This document shows, one piece after another, positions 1 through 8,287 of a stretch of DNA of 36,039 nucleotides. Below the pieces are notes generated by a model, which was given only the letters and a program-made list of their open reading frames with translations, was not told the origin of the DNA and did no database searches. Numbering within the stretch: position 1 is the stretch's first letter; each line of letters opens with the position of its first letter. The DNA is taken from the NCBI GenBank assembly GCA_001804915.1, contig MHDI01000094.1, positions 1 through 36,039 on the forward strand. Direction: 5' to 3'. The translations under genes were made by a program, and so were the position numbers. Origin of the DNA: Nitrospinae bacterium RIFCSPHIGHO2_02_FULL_39_82. Its GTDB lineage: Bacteria > Nitrospinota > Nitrospinia > UBA9942.

Positions 1-47
1 TATCTCTTAAATAAAGAGATTATTAAATAGAACAAAAACATAATAAA

Positions 48-136
48 ACCACGGAAGGACACGGATAAACACAGAAAAACAATGAAATAGTAAAAGGGTT
101 TATCTTGTCCGTGTCCATCCGTGATAAATCCGTGGT
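48..136. repeat. 10-bp-phased palindromic repeat (divergent copy)
   Basis: The left arm repeats CACGGA/CACAGA at 50, 60 and 70, exactly 10 bp apart. The right arm repeats TCCGTG at 108, 118 and 129. The outermost arms, ACCACGGA (48-55) and TCCGTGGT (129-136), are perfect reverse complements. The design matches the two copies that flank fabD (CACAGAT instead of CACGGAT). It lies just upstream of the first cytochrome gene and could fold as a hairpin in a transcript entering the respiratory cluster. Confidence 0.85.
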
Positions 137-177
137 AGTTTTATAATTTATACATAAACAAAAAGGAGGAAAGACAA

Positions 178-615
178 TTGTTTTCGCAGCCTATTCTTAA
201 TTTTAAGTTGAATAAATTCATAGTAATGATTTTTGTTTCTTTCTTTTTAATAGGTTTTTTAGAATTAAATCTTTTTGCCAAAGATGAAATTACTATCCCG
301 AATACCAAATGGGATATAGAGAAAGGCAAAAGGCTTTTTCATCATTATTGTGCTCACTGCCATGGAAAAGGGGGGAAAGGGGATGGTCCAAATGCAGTTA
401 ATCTTGACCCAAAACCGAGAGATTTCACCGATGATAAGTATATGGTTACGAGAACCAACCAGAATCTTTTTGATGTTATAAGTAAAGGTGGTGCTGCAAT
501 AGCCCGATCAACCTTTATGCCACCTTTTGACAATACCCTTTCAAAGGAGGAAATCTTAGACATAATGGCTTATATCCGTTCCTTTGCACCGGTAATAAAG
601 GGTCCCAAAGTATAG
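178..615 (+). CDS. Exported monoheme cytochrome c
   Basis: A 145-residue class I-type cytochrome c that would carry electrons in the periplasm. An N-terminal hydrophobic signal or anchor covers about residues 12-34, the heme attachment site CAHCH is at 58-62, and Met114 in TFMPPF is the likely distal heme ligand. The start is TTG at 178, chosen because AGGAGG at 164-169 sits eight bases before it and no ATG fits as well. The segment DPKPRDFTD (77-85) and the following region recur in two other cytochrome domains in this cluster (the fusion protein at 5200 and the cytochrome at 8288), so these are paralogues. It ends 18 bases before the bd-like oxidase gene and is probably co-transcribed with it. 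Its redox partners are inferred from context only. Confidence 0.93.
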   Translation: MFSQPILNFKLNKFIVMIFVSFFLIGFLELNLFAKDEITIPNTKWDIEKGKRLFHHYCAHCHGKGGKGDGPNAVNLDPKPRDFTDDKYMVTRTNQNLFDVISKGGAAIARSTFMPPFDNTLSKEEILDIMAYIRSFAPVIKGPKV

Positions 616-633
616 AAGAGAAGAAACCATAAA

Positions 634-3006
634 ATGAGGAATGAATTAATATTTGAAGCTCAGAGACCTGCAGTCAGGAAATTGTATTGTTACTTCCTTA
701 CGATCCTTGTTCTTCTCTTTTGTGTAGGACTGCTTAGCCTCAACCCGTCCTTTGCCCAGGAGGGAAGGCAGGCCCCCACGGTAGACTACAGGGATATTCC
801 GTGGATCGGAAGCCGTAATCTCGTCTGGGTAATTGCCCAGGTTCACCTCCTCTTTGGCGGATTCGTCCTGGGTGTCCCGATCTTTGTCTGGATCTGCGAA
901 CTGATCGCGGTGAAGACAAAGGATACCCGGTACGATAAGCTGGCCAAGGAATTTACGAAACTGCTCACGGCCTCGTTTGAAATGACCGCTATGATAGGGG
1001 CCCTTTTTCTTTTTGTTCTCCTCATCTGCTATCCCAAGTTGATGAGTTACCTCACGGGTATTTTTCTGCCCACCTACTATGTGTATGTGCTCCTGTTCTT
1101 TGGGGAGACGACTACCCTCTACCTGTACTGGTCTGGGTGGGAGACCGTGCAGCGGCGCAGGGGTCTCCACCTGTTCTTGGGCTTTCTGCTCAATGTATTC
1201 GGATTCCTCATCATGATTGTGCCGAATGCCTGGGCGACTTTTCAGGCCAGCCCGGTGGTTCTCTCGGCGGGCATGGGTGCCTGGGAGAAGGCGTGGATCG
1301 CAATGCACAACCCAACCTGGTGGCCGCTAAATGTTCACCGTTTTATTTCGAATGTGGTATTAGGTGGATTCGTCTGCGGGGCATACGCCGCCATTCGGTA
1401 TCTCGGTGCCGAGTCACAGGAGGAACGGGCCCATTATGACTGGATGGGCTATGTGGGCAATTTTATCGGGATCTTCGGCCTTCTGCCCCTGCCGTTTGCC
1501 GGCTACTGGTTGACGATGGAGATCTACCGCTACAATCAGCAGATGGGAATCACCCTGATGGGAGGATTCCTCTCCTGGCTGTTCATCATCCAGGCCGTGC
1601 TGATTGGTGTCCTTTTCCTGGGAAGCAATTATTACTTCTGGCTGGGCATTGCCTACCGGACGGAAGGGGCCGAGCGGTATAAGAAGCCCATCCTGGTGAT
1701 GCTCGTGTTGCTTTTAATCTGCTTTGGGATATGGATGACGCCTCACAGCATGGTGGCCAGCCTTCAAGAAGCCCGGCAGATGGGTGGAACGCACCACCCC
1801 CTCTTGGGTGTCTTCGGTGTGATGTCGGCCAAGATGACGGTGTCTAACCTGATGATTCTGATCACATTTGTGAGCTTTCTGGTGTACTGGCGTGCGAATA
1901 AGGTAGAGACTGTCAGATGGGCAAAGGGAGCACGTCTGACGCAAGCCGTATTAATTGTCGGCGCGGGCATCTACATCATCTGGGCGGGAGTCTATGGCTA
2001 CTTTGTGCCGGCTATTGTTCGCATCTATGTGTTGTCGGTTTCACAGGTAGGAACGGTGATTGGCGTGCTGATCCTTGTGACGATCATCGCGGTGGTGTCA
2101 ATGCGCAACGCCAAAGAATCCAAACCGTTGCATTGGGGCATGATGCCGGCGCGAAGCCAATACCTACTGGTGATGAATGCGGTGATCGTGATTCTGACCA
2201 TGAGTCTAATGGGGTATGCCCGTTCGGCTTCGCGGGTCCACTGGCATATCTATGGTGTATTACAGGACACCTCTCCCCATGCTTATACCCCAGCCCTGGG
2301 ACAGGCCTCTGTGTTTATTTCAATATCCACCTTTCTGTTCTTCATTATGGTGGTCTTTCTCTTTTGGGTTATCTCCCGCACTATACGTCGCCCTGCCTTC
2401 TCAACACAGTACTTTTTCATGGTGCCCTTTATCTTCTGGGTTGTCTCCCTTCCCGAAAAGCGCGCTGTACTGACTCAGCAGATTTCGGAACGTCCCAAAT
2501 TTTTTCAAAAGACCATGGCGACCGTTTGTGGGATCCTGATCGCGTATACCTATCTTTCCCATCAAATCCCGCAGCAGATCTCTCTTCCACCCAAGCAGGA
2601 AGAGTTCAACCCATCGCAGATCAAGACCCAGGCCGATTTAGTTAAGGCGGGGCAGAAGCTTTTTTTTGGCAAGGGTCAATGTGCTCTCTGCCATTCCATC
2701 GGACCAAGCCATACGGCACGCGCACCTGATCTCCAGGGGATCGGGGCAAAACTCACGAGGGAATTTATCTACGAGTCCCTCACTCAGCCTCAAGCCTATC
2801 TCTATATGCAATATGATCAGGGGGGGACCCCAAGGCCATTTCCGGCGAAGATGCCGGCCATCAACAAATCACCCGTCGGTCTTTCTGATCCCGAGTTGTT
2901 AGCCGTTATGTCGTTTGTTCAGAGCTTGGGAGGCAAAGTCACGATACAGCCCGAGGAAGTGAAGACCTTTATGACGACGATAACTGTTTCTACAGGAGAA
3001 CCATAA
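634..3006 (+). CDS. Cytochrome bd-like oxidase subunit fused to cytochrome c
   Basis: A 790-residue polytopic membrane protein whose first half resembles CydA. His71 (QVHLLFGG) and His235 (NVHRFISN) align by eye with the E. coli CydA heme ligands His19 and His186, and Glu158 in FFGETTT aligns with CydA Glu107. Many further membrane segments follow to about residue 640. A cytochrome c domain with CALCH at 683-687 and a likely Met740 ligand ends the protein. The GRQPW quinol-oxidase motif is not seen, so electrons probably enter through the fused heme c rather than from quinol. The family resembles the bd-like oxidase proposed as terminal oxidase in Nitrospira. Base composition is much richer in G+C than the flanks (one 60-base line at 1261 is 65%), suggesting transfer. 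The stop is one base from the next gene. Function as an O2 reductase is inferred. Confidence 0.88.
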   Translation: MRNELIFEAQRPAVRKLYCYFLTILVLLFCVGLLSLNPSFAQEGRQAPTVDYRDIPWIGSRNLVWVIAQVHLLFGGFVLGVPIFVWICELIAVKTKDTRYDKLAKEFTKLLTASFEMTAMIGALFLFVLLICYPKLMSYLTGIFLPTYYVYVLLFFGETTTLYLYWSGWETVQRRRGLHLFLGFLLNVFGFLIMIVPNAWATFQASPVVLSAGMGAWEKAWIAMHNPTWWPLNVHRFISNVVLGGFVCGAYAAIRYLGAESQEERAHYDWMGYVGNFIGIFGLLPLPFAGYWLTMEIYRYNQQMGITLMGGFLSWLFIIQAVLIGVLFLGSNYYFWLGIAYRTEGAERYKKPILVMLVLLLICFGIWMTPHSMVASLQEARQMGGTHHPLLGVFGVMSAKMTVSNLMILITFVSFLVYWRANKVETVRWAKGARLTQAVLIVGAGIYIIWAGVYGYFVPAIVRIYVLSVSQVGTVIGVLILVTIIAVVSMRNAKESKPLHWGMMPARSQYLLVMNAVIVILTMSLMGYARSASRVHWHIYGVLQDTSPHAYTPALGQASVFISISTFLFFIMVVFLFWVISRTIRRPAFSTQYFFMVPFIFWVVSLPEKRAVLTQQISERPKFFQKTMATVCGILIAYTYLSHQIPQQISLPPKQEEFNPSQIKTQADLVKAGQKLFFGKGQCALCHSIGPSHTARAPDLQGIGAKLTREFIYESLTQPQAYLYMQYDQGGTPRPFPAKMPAINKSPVGLSDPELLAVMSFVQSLGGKVTIQPEEVKTFMTTITVSTGEP

Positions 3007-3007
3007 A

Positions 3008-4465
3008 ATGGAAATTGAATCCATAAAACCCCTCTTAGCTGTTGCCACATCTTTGCTTGGGGCCGCGGTCATCGTGGTAACCCGCAAGTCTCCGAATATC
3101 CGTGAGGGGTGTTCGTTGGGGGCGGCGATTCTGAAGTTTCTTATCGTGGCTACGATGATCCCACCCGTCCTGGCTGGCAAGACGCTCCACATGACCCTAT
3201 TTTCATTTCTTCCCGAGGTTTCCATTGCCTTGCGGGTAGATGCCCTGGGGCTTTTATTTGCTACCACTGCCTCTTTTTTGTGGATTGTAACCACCCTTTA
3301 CTCCATTGGCTATATGCGCTCCCTCAATGAGCATGCGCAGACCCGCTACTATCTATGTTTTGCAATCACCATGTCGGCCACTATGGCGGTGGCCTTTTCG
3401 GCCAATTTATTGACGCTGTACATTTTTTACGAGCTGATCACATTCTTTACTTATCCCTTGGTGACACACAAAGAGACCGACGAGGTGTTTGCGGCAGGGA
3501 ACAAGTATATTTTTTATCTTTTGATGTCGGCGAAATTCTTTTTACTGGCCATCATCTTGACCTACGCCTTTGCCGGCACCTTGGATTTTCGTCCAAACGG
3601 CCTCTTCGCCTCTAAAGTCAACCCAACCATACTGACCCTTATCTATTTTCTTTTTCTGGTCGGGATCAGTAAGGCGGCGATCATGCCGTTTCATGCCTGG
3701 CTGCCCGCTGCCATGGTGGCTCCCGCACCTGTGAGCGCACTGCTTCACGCGGTGGCGGTTGTGAACACGGGGGTCTTCTGCGTACTACGCGTAATCTTTC
3801 ATATCTTTGGGGTAGAGTTGATGAAGGTGTTGAACCTGGGTGCCATGACGGCCCTCATCGCGTCCTTCACCATTATCATTGCTTCAATATATGCCTTCAC
3901 ACGAGATGACCTCAAAGAGCGCTTGGCCTATTCTACGATCAGCCAACTCTCGTATATCGTGCTTGGTGGGGCGCTCTTGACCTCAAGCGGCATGGCTGGC
4001 GGGATCATGCACATTGCCAACCATGCGTTTTCTAAGATTACCCTCTTCTTCTGCGCGGGTTCGATCTATGTAGCTTCGCACAAGACCCATATTTCTCAAT
4101 TGGATGGAATCGGTAAGCAGATGCCCTGGACCATGGCCGCATTTTCGATCGGGGCACTCAGCATCATCGGTATTCCGCCCCTGGCCGGATCCGTAACCAA
4201 GACATATCTGGCGAGCGGCTCCACCGTGGCATACGGGCTTCCGATCCGATATGTCTTGTGGGCAAGTCTCCTGTTAAACGCCGGCTATTTTCTTCCTATC
4301 GTGTATAAGGCCTTCTTTAAGGCGCCAAAACAGGAGGGAGCGCTACAGATCCAGGAACCCTCCTATTTTATTGTCATCCCCTTGTTCGTCTGCGCAGCCA
4401 TCTCTGTGATCTTGGGGATTTACCCCAAGTTGTTATTGGATATGATCGGGCAGGTTATTAGATGA
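3008..4465 (+). CDS. NuoM/MrpD-like proton-translocating membrane subunit
   Basis: A 485-residue protein of about 14 membrane helices in the family shared by complex I antiporter-like subunits (NuoL/M/N) and Mrp antiporter subunit D. Channel residues are kept: the glutamate in FYELITFFTYPLV, the lysine in GISKAAIMPFHAWLP, the motif APAPVSALLHAVAVV, and a further lysine in HAFSKITLFF. It starts one base after the bd-like oxidase stop and shares its high G+C, so the two look like one transferred unit. No other complex I gene and no DUF2309 (DabA) partner is present here, so it is not part of a normal complex I or DabAB system in this window. A role as a proton pump module attached to the oxidase is an attractive inference, not shown. 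Confidence 0.85.
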   Translation: MEIESIKPLLAVATSLLGAAVIVVTRKSPNIREGCSLGAAILKFLIVATMIPPVLAGKTLHMTLFSFLPEVSIALRVDALGLLFATTASFLWIVTTLYSIGYMRSLNEHAQTRYYLCFAITMSATMAVAFSANLLTLYIFYELITFFTYPLVTHKETDEVFAAGNKYIFYLLMSAKFFLLAIILTYAFAGTLDFRPNGLFASKVNPTILTLIYFLFLVGISKAAIMPFHAWLPAAMVAPAPVSALLHAVAVVNTGVFCVLRVIFHIFGVELMKVLNLGAMTALIASFTIIIASIYAFTRDDLKERLAYSTISQLSYIVLGGALLTSSGMAGGIMHIANHAFSKITLFFCAGSIYVASHKTHISQLDGIGKQMPWTMAAFSIGALSIIGIPPLAGSVTKTYLASGSTVAYGLPIRYVLWASLLLNAGYFLPIVYKAFFKAPKQEGALQIQEPSYFIVIPLFVCAAISVILGIYPKLLLDMIGQVIR

Positions 4466-4489
4466 ATCTTGAAAAATATTTGGGGCAGC

Positions 4490-5203
4490 ATGATTAAAAA
4501 ACCTTCTATTTTAATAAAGGCAGTTATTTTTCTTATATTGATATATACAGGATTAAGGCTGATAAAGCCACCCCTTCCATTCAGCCTGCTCTTTATGTAT
4601 ATGACCATCTCTATATTGGGAGTACTTGTATGGGTAACATTATACGAAGATACGATGAAGGAGTTCTTTAATCCTATCGTTAATTTCCTTTCTGGTGAGG
4701 GGCTTACTGGCTTGAAGAAAAATTTAAGAATTGCAATTCTGATAATATTTCCCTTGTGGGTAGGATTTTTTACCTATTCAAAAATTGCACCTAAAAATCA
4801 ACCACCTCTGGAGGCAAGGGTTATACACCCCTCTCCACCTATAGAATATACCGGCATTGAGATCACTGTTGAAGACAGTGAAGAGACTGTCTCTGAAGGT
4901 GCGACTATATATTACGACAAGTGCATATTCTGTCATGGTGACCAGTTGGATGGTAATGGTGCAGAGGCGTTAGCAATGAATCCCCCGCCGGCAAATTTTA
5001 GAGACGCGGGAACTATTGCCCAGCTTCAGGAGTCATACCTCTTCTGGAGAATACTCAAGGGCGGAGAGGGACTACCTGTAGAATCCACTCCATGGAAATC
5101 AGCCATGCCGCCATGGGAAGGGAGGCTGACCGAGGAGGAAATCTGGAAGGTCATAAAATATTTATATAAGGAAACAGGACATTCACCGAGGACATGGAAA
5201 TGA
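4490..5203 (+). CDS. Membrane-anchored monoheme cytochrome c
   Basis: About 237 residues, with roughly three membrane helices in the first hundred residues and then a periplasmic cytochrome c domain carrying CIFCH and a likely Met ligand in AMPPW. The start is uncertain: ATG at 4490 is used here, while TTG at 4469 would add seven residues; neither has a convincing ribosome binding site. Base composition drops back to the AT-rich norm here, marking the end of the G+C-rich pair upstream. Its last bases overlap the start of the next gene (ATGA at 5200-5203), implying coupled translation. It probably moves electrons between membrane complexes encoded in this cluster. Confidence 0.87.
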   Translation: MIKKPSILIKAVIFLILIYTGLRLIKPPLPFSLLFMYMTISILGVLVWVTLYEDTMKEFFNPIVNFLSGEGLTGLKKNLRIAILIIFPLWVGFFTYSKIAPKNQPPLEARVIHPSPPIEYTGIEITVEDSEETVSEGATIYYDKCIFCHGDQLDGNGAEALAMNPPPANFRDAGTIAQLQESYLFWRILKGGEGLPVESTPWKSAMPPWEGRLTEEEIWKVIKYLYKETGHSPRTWK

Positions 5204-6735
5204 TACAATTTAAAATTGATAAAAAGTGGTATTTAATTTATACAATATTTGTTATTTTTATTATTTTACTACCCCTATTAACCTCTTATGCAGGAGAGAA
5301 GGATATTGGAGCTATGGTTACATCAAAATTTATCAAGGGTGATATATCAGATGACCCAAATTCCCCTGTATGGGAGCAGGTACCCACAGCTCAATTCCCC
5401 TTATTTTCCCAGGTAAGATTTGAACCCAGATGGTTTGACGGCAAAGTAAGGTCAATATCTGTTCGCTCTATAAACAATGGAGATAAGATTGCCTTTCTAT
5501 TGGAGTGGGAAGATAAAACAGAGGATAGAAAAGGGGATGGGCTTAAAGATGGTGTTGCCATTGAGTTTCCTGTTGGAAAGGAAAAGGCGCATTTCTCTCA
5601 TGCTTCAAGGATGGAACAGCTTCCGGGTGGAAAGGTTAATATATGGCACTGGAAGGCAGGCTCAACAGATATAAAGGATATGAATGCAGAGGGGTTAGGG
5701 ACTTTAACCGTTCAAGAGCATCAGGATGTTACCGGTAAAAACTTTTGGAATAATAATAAATGGAAGGTAGTTTTTTTAAGAAGATTAAGTAATTCCGATA
5801 ATAATGATGTCCAGTTTCAACCTAAGGAGTATAAGGAGTATAAAGATATTGCATTTGCAGTATGGGATGGTTCTAATGAAGAGCAGGGTGCGCAAAAGAC
5901 AATCTCATCGTGGTATTATCTGCAGGTAGAAGTCCCTCCAAATAGAATGATATATGCCTACAGTTTAATTGCAGTTGTTGTGGCAGGGTTATTTGAGTTT
6001 GTTATAATCAGGAAGTTAAAAGGTATAAAAAAGGGGGTCTTATCATTAATTTTGCTCTTTGTAATTTTGAATGGATGTTTTAGAAATGAAACTGCAGAGA
6101 GGGGAAAGAACCTCTATGCAAAATATTGTTCCTCATGCCATGGGAAAAAAGGGAGAGGGGATGGTTTCAATGCAGCATATTTAGACCCGAAACCAAGAGA
6201 CCACACTGACAGCAAAGAAGAGTATATGGTAGCGAAAGACAATAAAAAGCTTTTTGATGTTGTGTCTAAAGGGGGGAGAGGTATTGCAAAATCACCGTTA
6301 ATGCCCCCATTTGGCAATACTCTTTCTGAAGGCGAAATATGGAGTGTGGTTGCATATATGAGAACCCTTCACAAAAATAAATTTGAAAAAATAACTATAC
6401 AGGAAACGGAAAAAGTAGTTAAAAAGAAAACACATCTTAAGATTGAAAAAATTAATTTTGAAAATGTTGAATCCCTGTCAGAGGATATAAGTCGTGGAGA
6501 AAGGCTTTTTAAGGAAAAATATGGCTGTTACTCCTGCCACAGAATTGGAGAGAAGGGGGGTGTAATTGGATCACCGTTAGATAGGGTTGGGTTTAGATTA
6601 AATGCAGACTGGATATTTAGATGGATATCAAACCCTCAAACTATTAAACCGGATACTATTATGCCAAATTTTGGTATGCCTGATAGGGATGCGAGATTTA
6701 TAGTCTCATACCTGAAATCTCTTAAGGGGATTTAA
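5200..6735 (+). CDS. EbdC/NxrC-like heme-b protein fused to diheme cytochrome c
   Basis: A 511-residue protein with three parts. Residues about 33-245 resemble the heme-b gamma subunit of type II DMSO-reductase-family enzymes (EbdC, DdhC, putative NxrC): the VNIWHWKAG motif, Met138 as candidate heme-b ligand and FAVWDGSNEE with a following lysine fit that fold. A membrane helix follows (about 249-269), then a second hydrophobic stretch ending in LNGC (Cys293), which looks exactly like a lipoprotein signal. Two cytochrome c domains follow, with CSSCH at 310-314 and CYSCH at 443-447. ATG at 5200 overlaps the previous stop as ATGA with GAGG upstream; ATG at 5194 is the alternative. No molybdenum catalytic subunit is in the window, so its partner may lie upstream of base 1. 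Confidence 0.87.
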   Translation: MIQFKIDKKWYLIYTIFVIFIILLPLLTSYAGEKDIGAMVTSKFIKGDISDDPNSPVWEQVPTAQFPLFSQVRFEPRWFDGKVRSISVRSINNGDKIAFLLEWEDKTEDRKGDGLKDGVAIEFPVGKEKAHFSHASRMEQLPGGKVNIWHWKAGSTDIKDMNAEGLGTLTVQEHQDVTGKNFWNNNKWKVVFLRRLSNSDNNDVQFQPKEYKEYKDIAFAVWDGSNEEQGAQKTISSWYYLQVEVPPNRMIYAYSLIAVVVAGLFEFVIIRKLKGIKKGVLSLILLFVILNGCFRNETAERGKNLYAKYCSSCHGKKGRGDGFNAAYLDPKPRDHTDSKEEYMVAKDNKKLFDVVSKGGRGIAKSPLMPPFGNTLSEGEIWSVVAYMRTLHKNKFEKITIQETEKVVKKKTHLKIEKINFENVESLSEDISRGERLFKEKYGCYSCHRIGEKGGVIGSPLDRVGFRLNADWIFRWISNPQTIKPDTIMPNFGMPDRDARFIVSYLKSLKGI

Positions 6736-6789
6736 AATTAATAATCCAGTGATAAACATAACATTTAACTAAAACAAAGGGAGGTAAAA

Positions 6790-8274
6790 ATGTTCAAGAG
6801 ATTTTCAATGACATTATTCATATTAATATTAAGTTTAATGACCTCTTCTTCAAAAGTGTTAGCTGAAGAGTCGCCATTTATCGGTTATAGTGGAGGGGGA
6901 TATAATGGTAAATTGATGATATTCAGTATCCCGGGGTTAGAACTCTTAAAGGAGGTATCAATCGGTGTAGATATTCGTGGTCCAGTTACGGATGGGAAAA
7001 ATCTCTTTGTAGTGGATAAGGCACAGAATATTGTTTCAATAATTGACCTTTCAAACTCATCGGTAAAAAAGAACATAAAACTTTCTGATGGTTTTGGGCC
7101 GAATTCAATAGCTGTCTCTAAAGATGGTAAAAATGTTTATATTGCCGGAGAACTGAGTGGAAAAGTGGCAGCAGTTTCTGTGGAGTCAGATAAAATGGTT
7201 GCCCTCGCTCTACAGCCTATGCCGAGTTCGCCAAATTTTATTGCCATTACACCGGATGGGAAACATTGTCTGGTAAGTGACTATACCAATAACAGGGTAC
7301 TCCGTATATCCACATCTCCTTTTAAATTAGATAAGGAGATTAAGGTGAGGGGACCTTATGGAATTACTGTTACGCCTGATGGAAAATATGCACTGGTAAG
7401 CAGTAAATTTTCTGCCTCCCTTATTTTTATTGACCTCAAAAATTTCAAAATAGAAAAGACTTTAAAGACAGGTGCAGTCCCAATGAATATCGTAGTTGAT
7501 TCAAAGGGTGCCTTTGCCTATCAATCTCAGCATGCAAGTAGTGAGATAATAAAGATTGATATTGAAAAAAAGGAGGTTGCAGGGAGATTCACAGTAAAAC
7601 ATAACCCTGGTAATATCTCTATTTCCCCTGATGACAAGTATCTGATATCTTCCAATAAGTTTTCAACAGGTATATATGATAAGCTATATTCAAATATTTC
7701 TGATAAAGGCGGAGCTGTTACTCCGCAAAATATGGAGGTCATAGAGATAGGGAGTGGGAAGTCTGTAAAACAGGTGGCTATATCAGGAGACATTTCTGAT
7801 ACAGTTATACTTACGAAGGGTTCTGTGAAGGATGCATCCCTAAAAAGCAGTGGTCAATTTGTTAAACAAGGAGGTAAACCAGATTTGGCGCCAAAAGAAG
7901 GCGTTAAAATAAGTTACACTGCGGCTGATGATAGACCACCCGGGACATTTGATGCTGAAGATGGGGCTATAGAGATAAGACTGAAGGCACTCTCATATAT
8001 CTTTACCCCAAATACTGTAAATGTCTTTAAGGGGGATACAGTTAGATTTATAATAACAAATATAGATGAAAAGGCGCTCTTTATAGATAAACCCGATGTA
8101 GTTCATGGTTTTACTATCAATGGATTAGGAAAACAGACGAATGTGCTTTTACCAAGGGGGGTATCAGCTGTAGTAGAATTTAAGGCTGACAAAAAGGGGA
8201 TATATAATTTTTATTGCAGCAATTTCTGTGGTCCTGTGCATCATGAGATGAGAGGGACACTTATAGTCGAATAA
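6790..8274 (+). CDS. NosZ-like beta-propeller with CuA cupredoxin domain, lacking CuZ ligands
   Basis: A 494-residue periplasmic protein with a signal peptide (about 1-25), a YVTN/NosZ-type propeller (about 29-345, with repeated SPDGK-like turns) and a C-terminal cupredoxin domain (about 395-494). The CuA ligands are complete: His439, Cys476, Cys480, His484 and Met487, in the C-x3-C-x3-H-x2-M spacing seen in NosZ and COX2. The opening IGYSGGGYNGKLM resembles the start of the NosZ propeller. However, the propeller has only three histidines (159, 248, 271), while the catalytic CuZ cluster of NosZ needs seven. It is therefore unlikely to reduce N2O and more likely to be an electron-transfer protein or sensor. 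A GGGAGG ribosome binding site precedes ATG at 6790. Confidence 0.88.
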   Translation: MFKRFSMTLFILILSLMTSSSKVLAEESPFIGYSGGGYNGKLMIFSIPGLELLKEVSIGVDIRGPVTDGKNLFVVDKAQNIVSIIDLSNSSVKKNIKLSDGFGPNSIAVSKDGKNVYIAGELSGKVAAVSVESDKMVALALQPMPSSPNFIAITPDGKHCLVSDYTNNRVLRISTSPFKLDKEIKVRGPYGITVTPDGKYALVSSKFSASLIFIDLKNFKIEKTLKTGAVPMNIVVDSKGAFAYQSQHASSEIIKIDIEKKEVAGRFTVKHNPGNISISPDDKYLISSNKFSTGIYDKLYSNISDKGGAVTPQNMEVIEIGSGKSVKQVAISGDISDTVILTKGSVKDASLKSSGQFVKQGGKPDLAPKEGVKISYTAADDRPPGTFDAEDGAIEIRLKALSYIFTPNTVNVFKGDTVRFIITNIDEKALFIDKPDVVHGFTINGLGKQTNVLLPRGVSAVVEFKADKKGIYNFYCSNFCGPVHHEMRGTLIVE

Positions 8275-8287
8275 AGGGGGGGATAAG

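Noticed and set aside
1-30. Possible end of an upstream gene (YLLNKEIIK then TAG) and a weak hairpin TCTCTT/AAGAGA
   Set aside because: Only nine codons are visible and the hairpin is AT-rich without a T run, so neither can be supported.
3008-4465. Part of complex I or of a DabAB inorganic carbon pump
   Set aside because: No other nuo genes and no DUF2309 partner are present in the window.
6790-8274. Functional nitrous oxide reductase
   Set aside because: The propeller has only three histidines, too few for the CuZ cluster, although the CuA site is intact.
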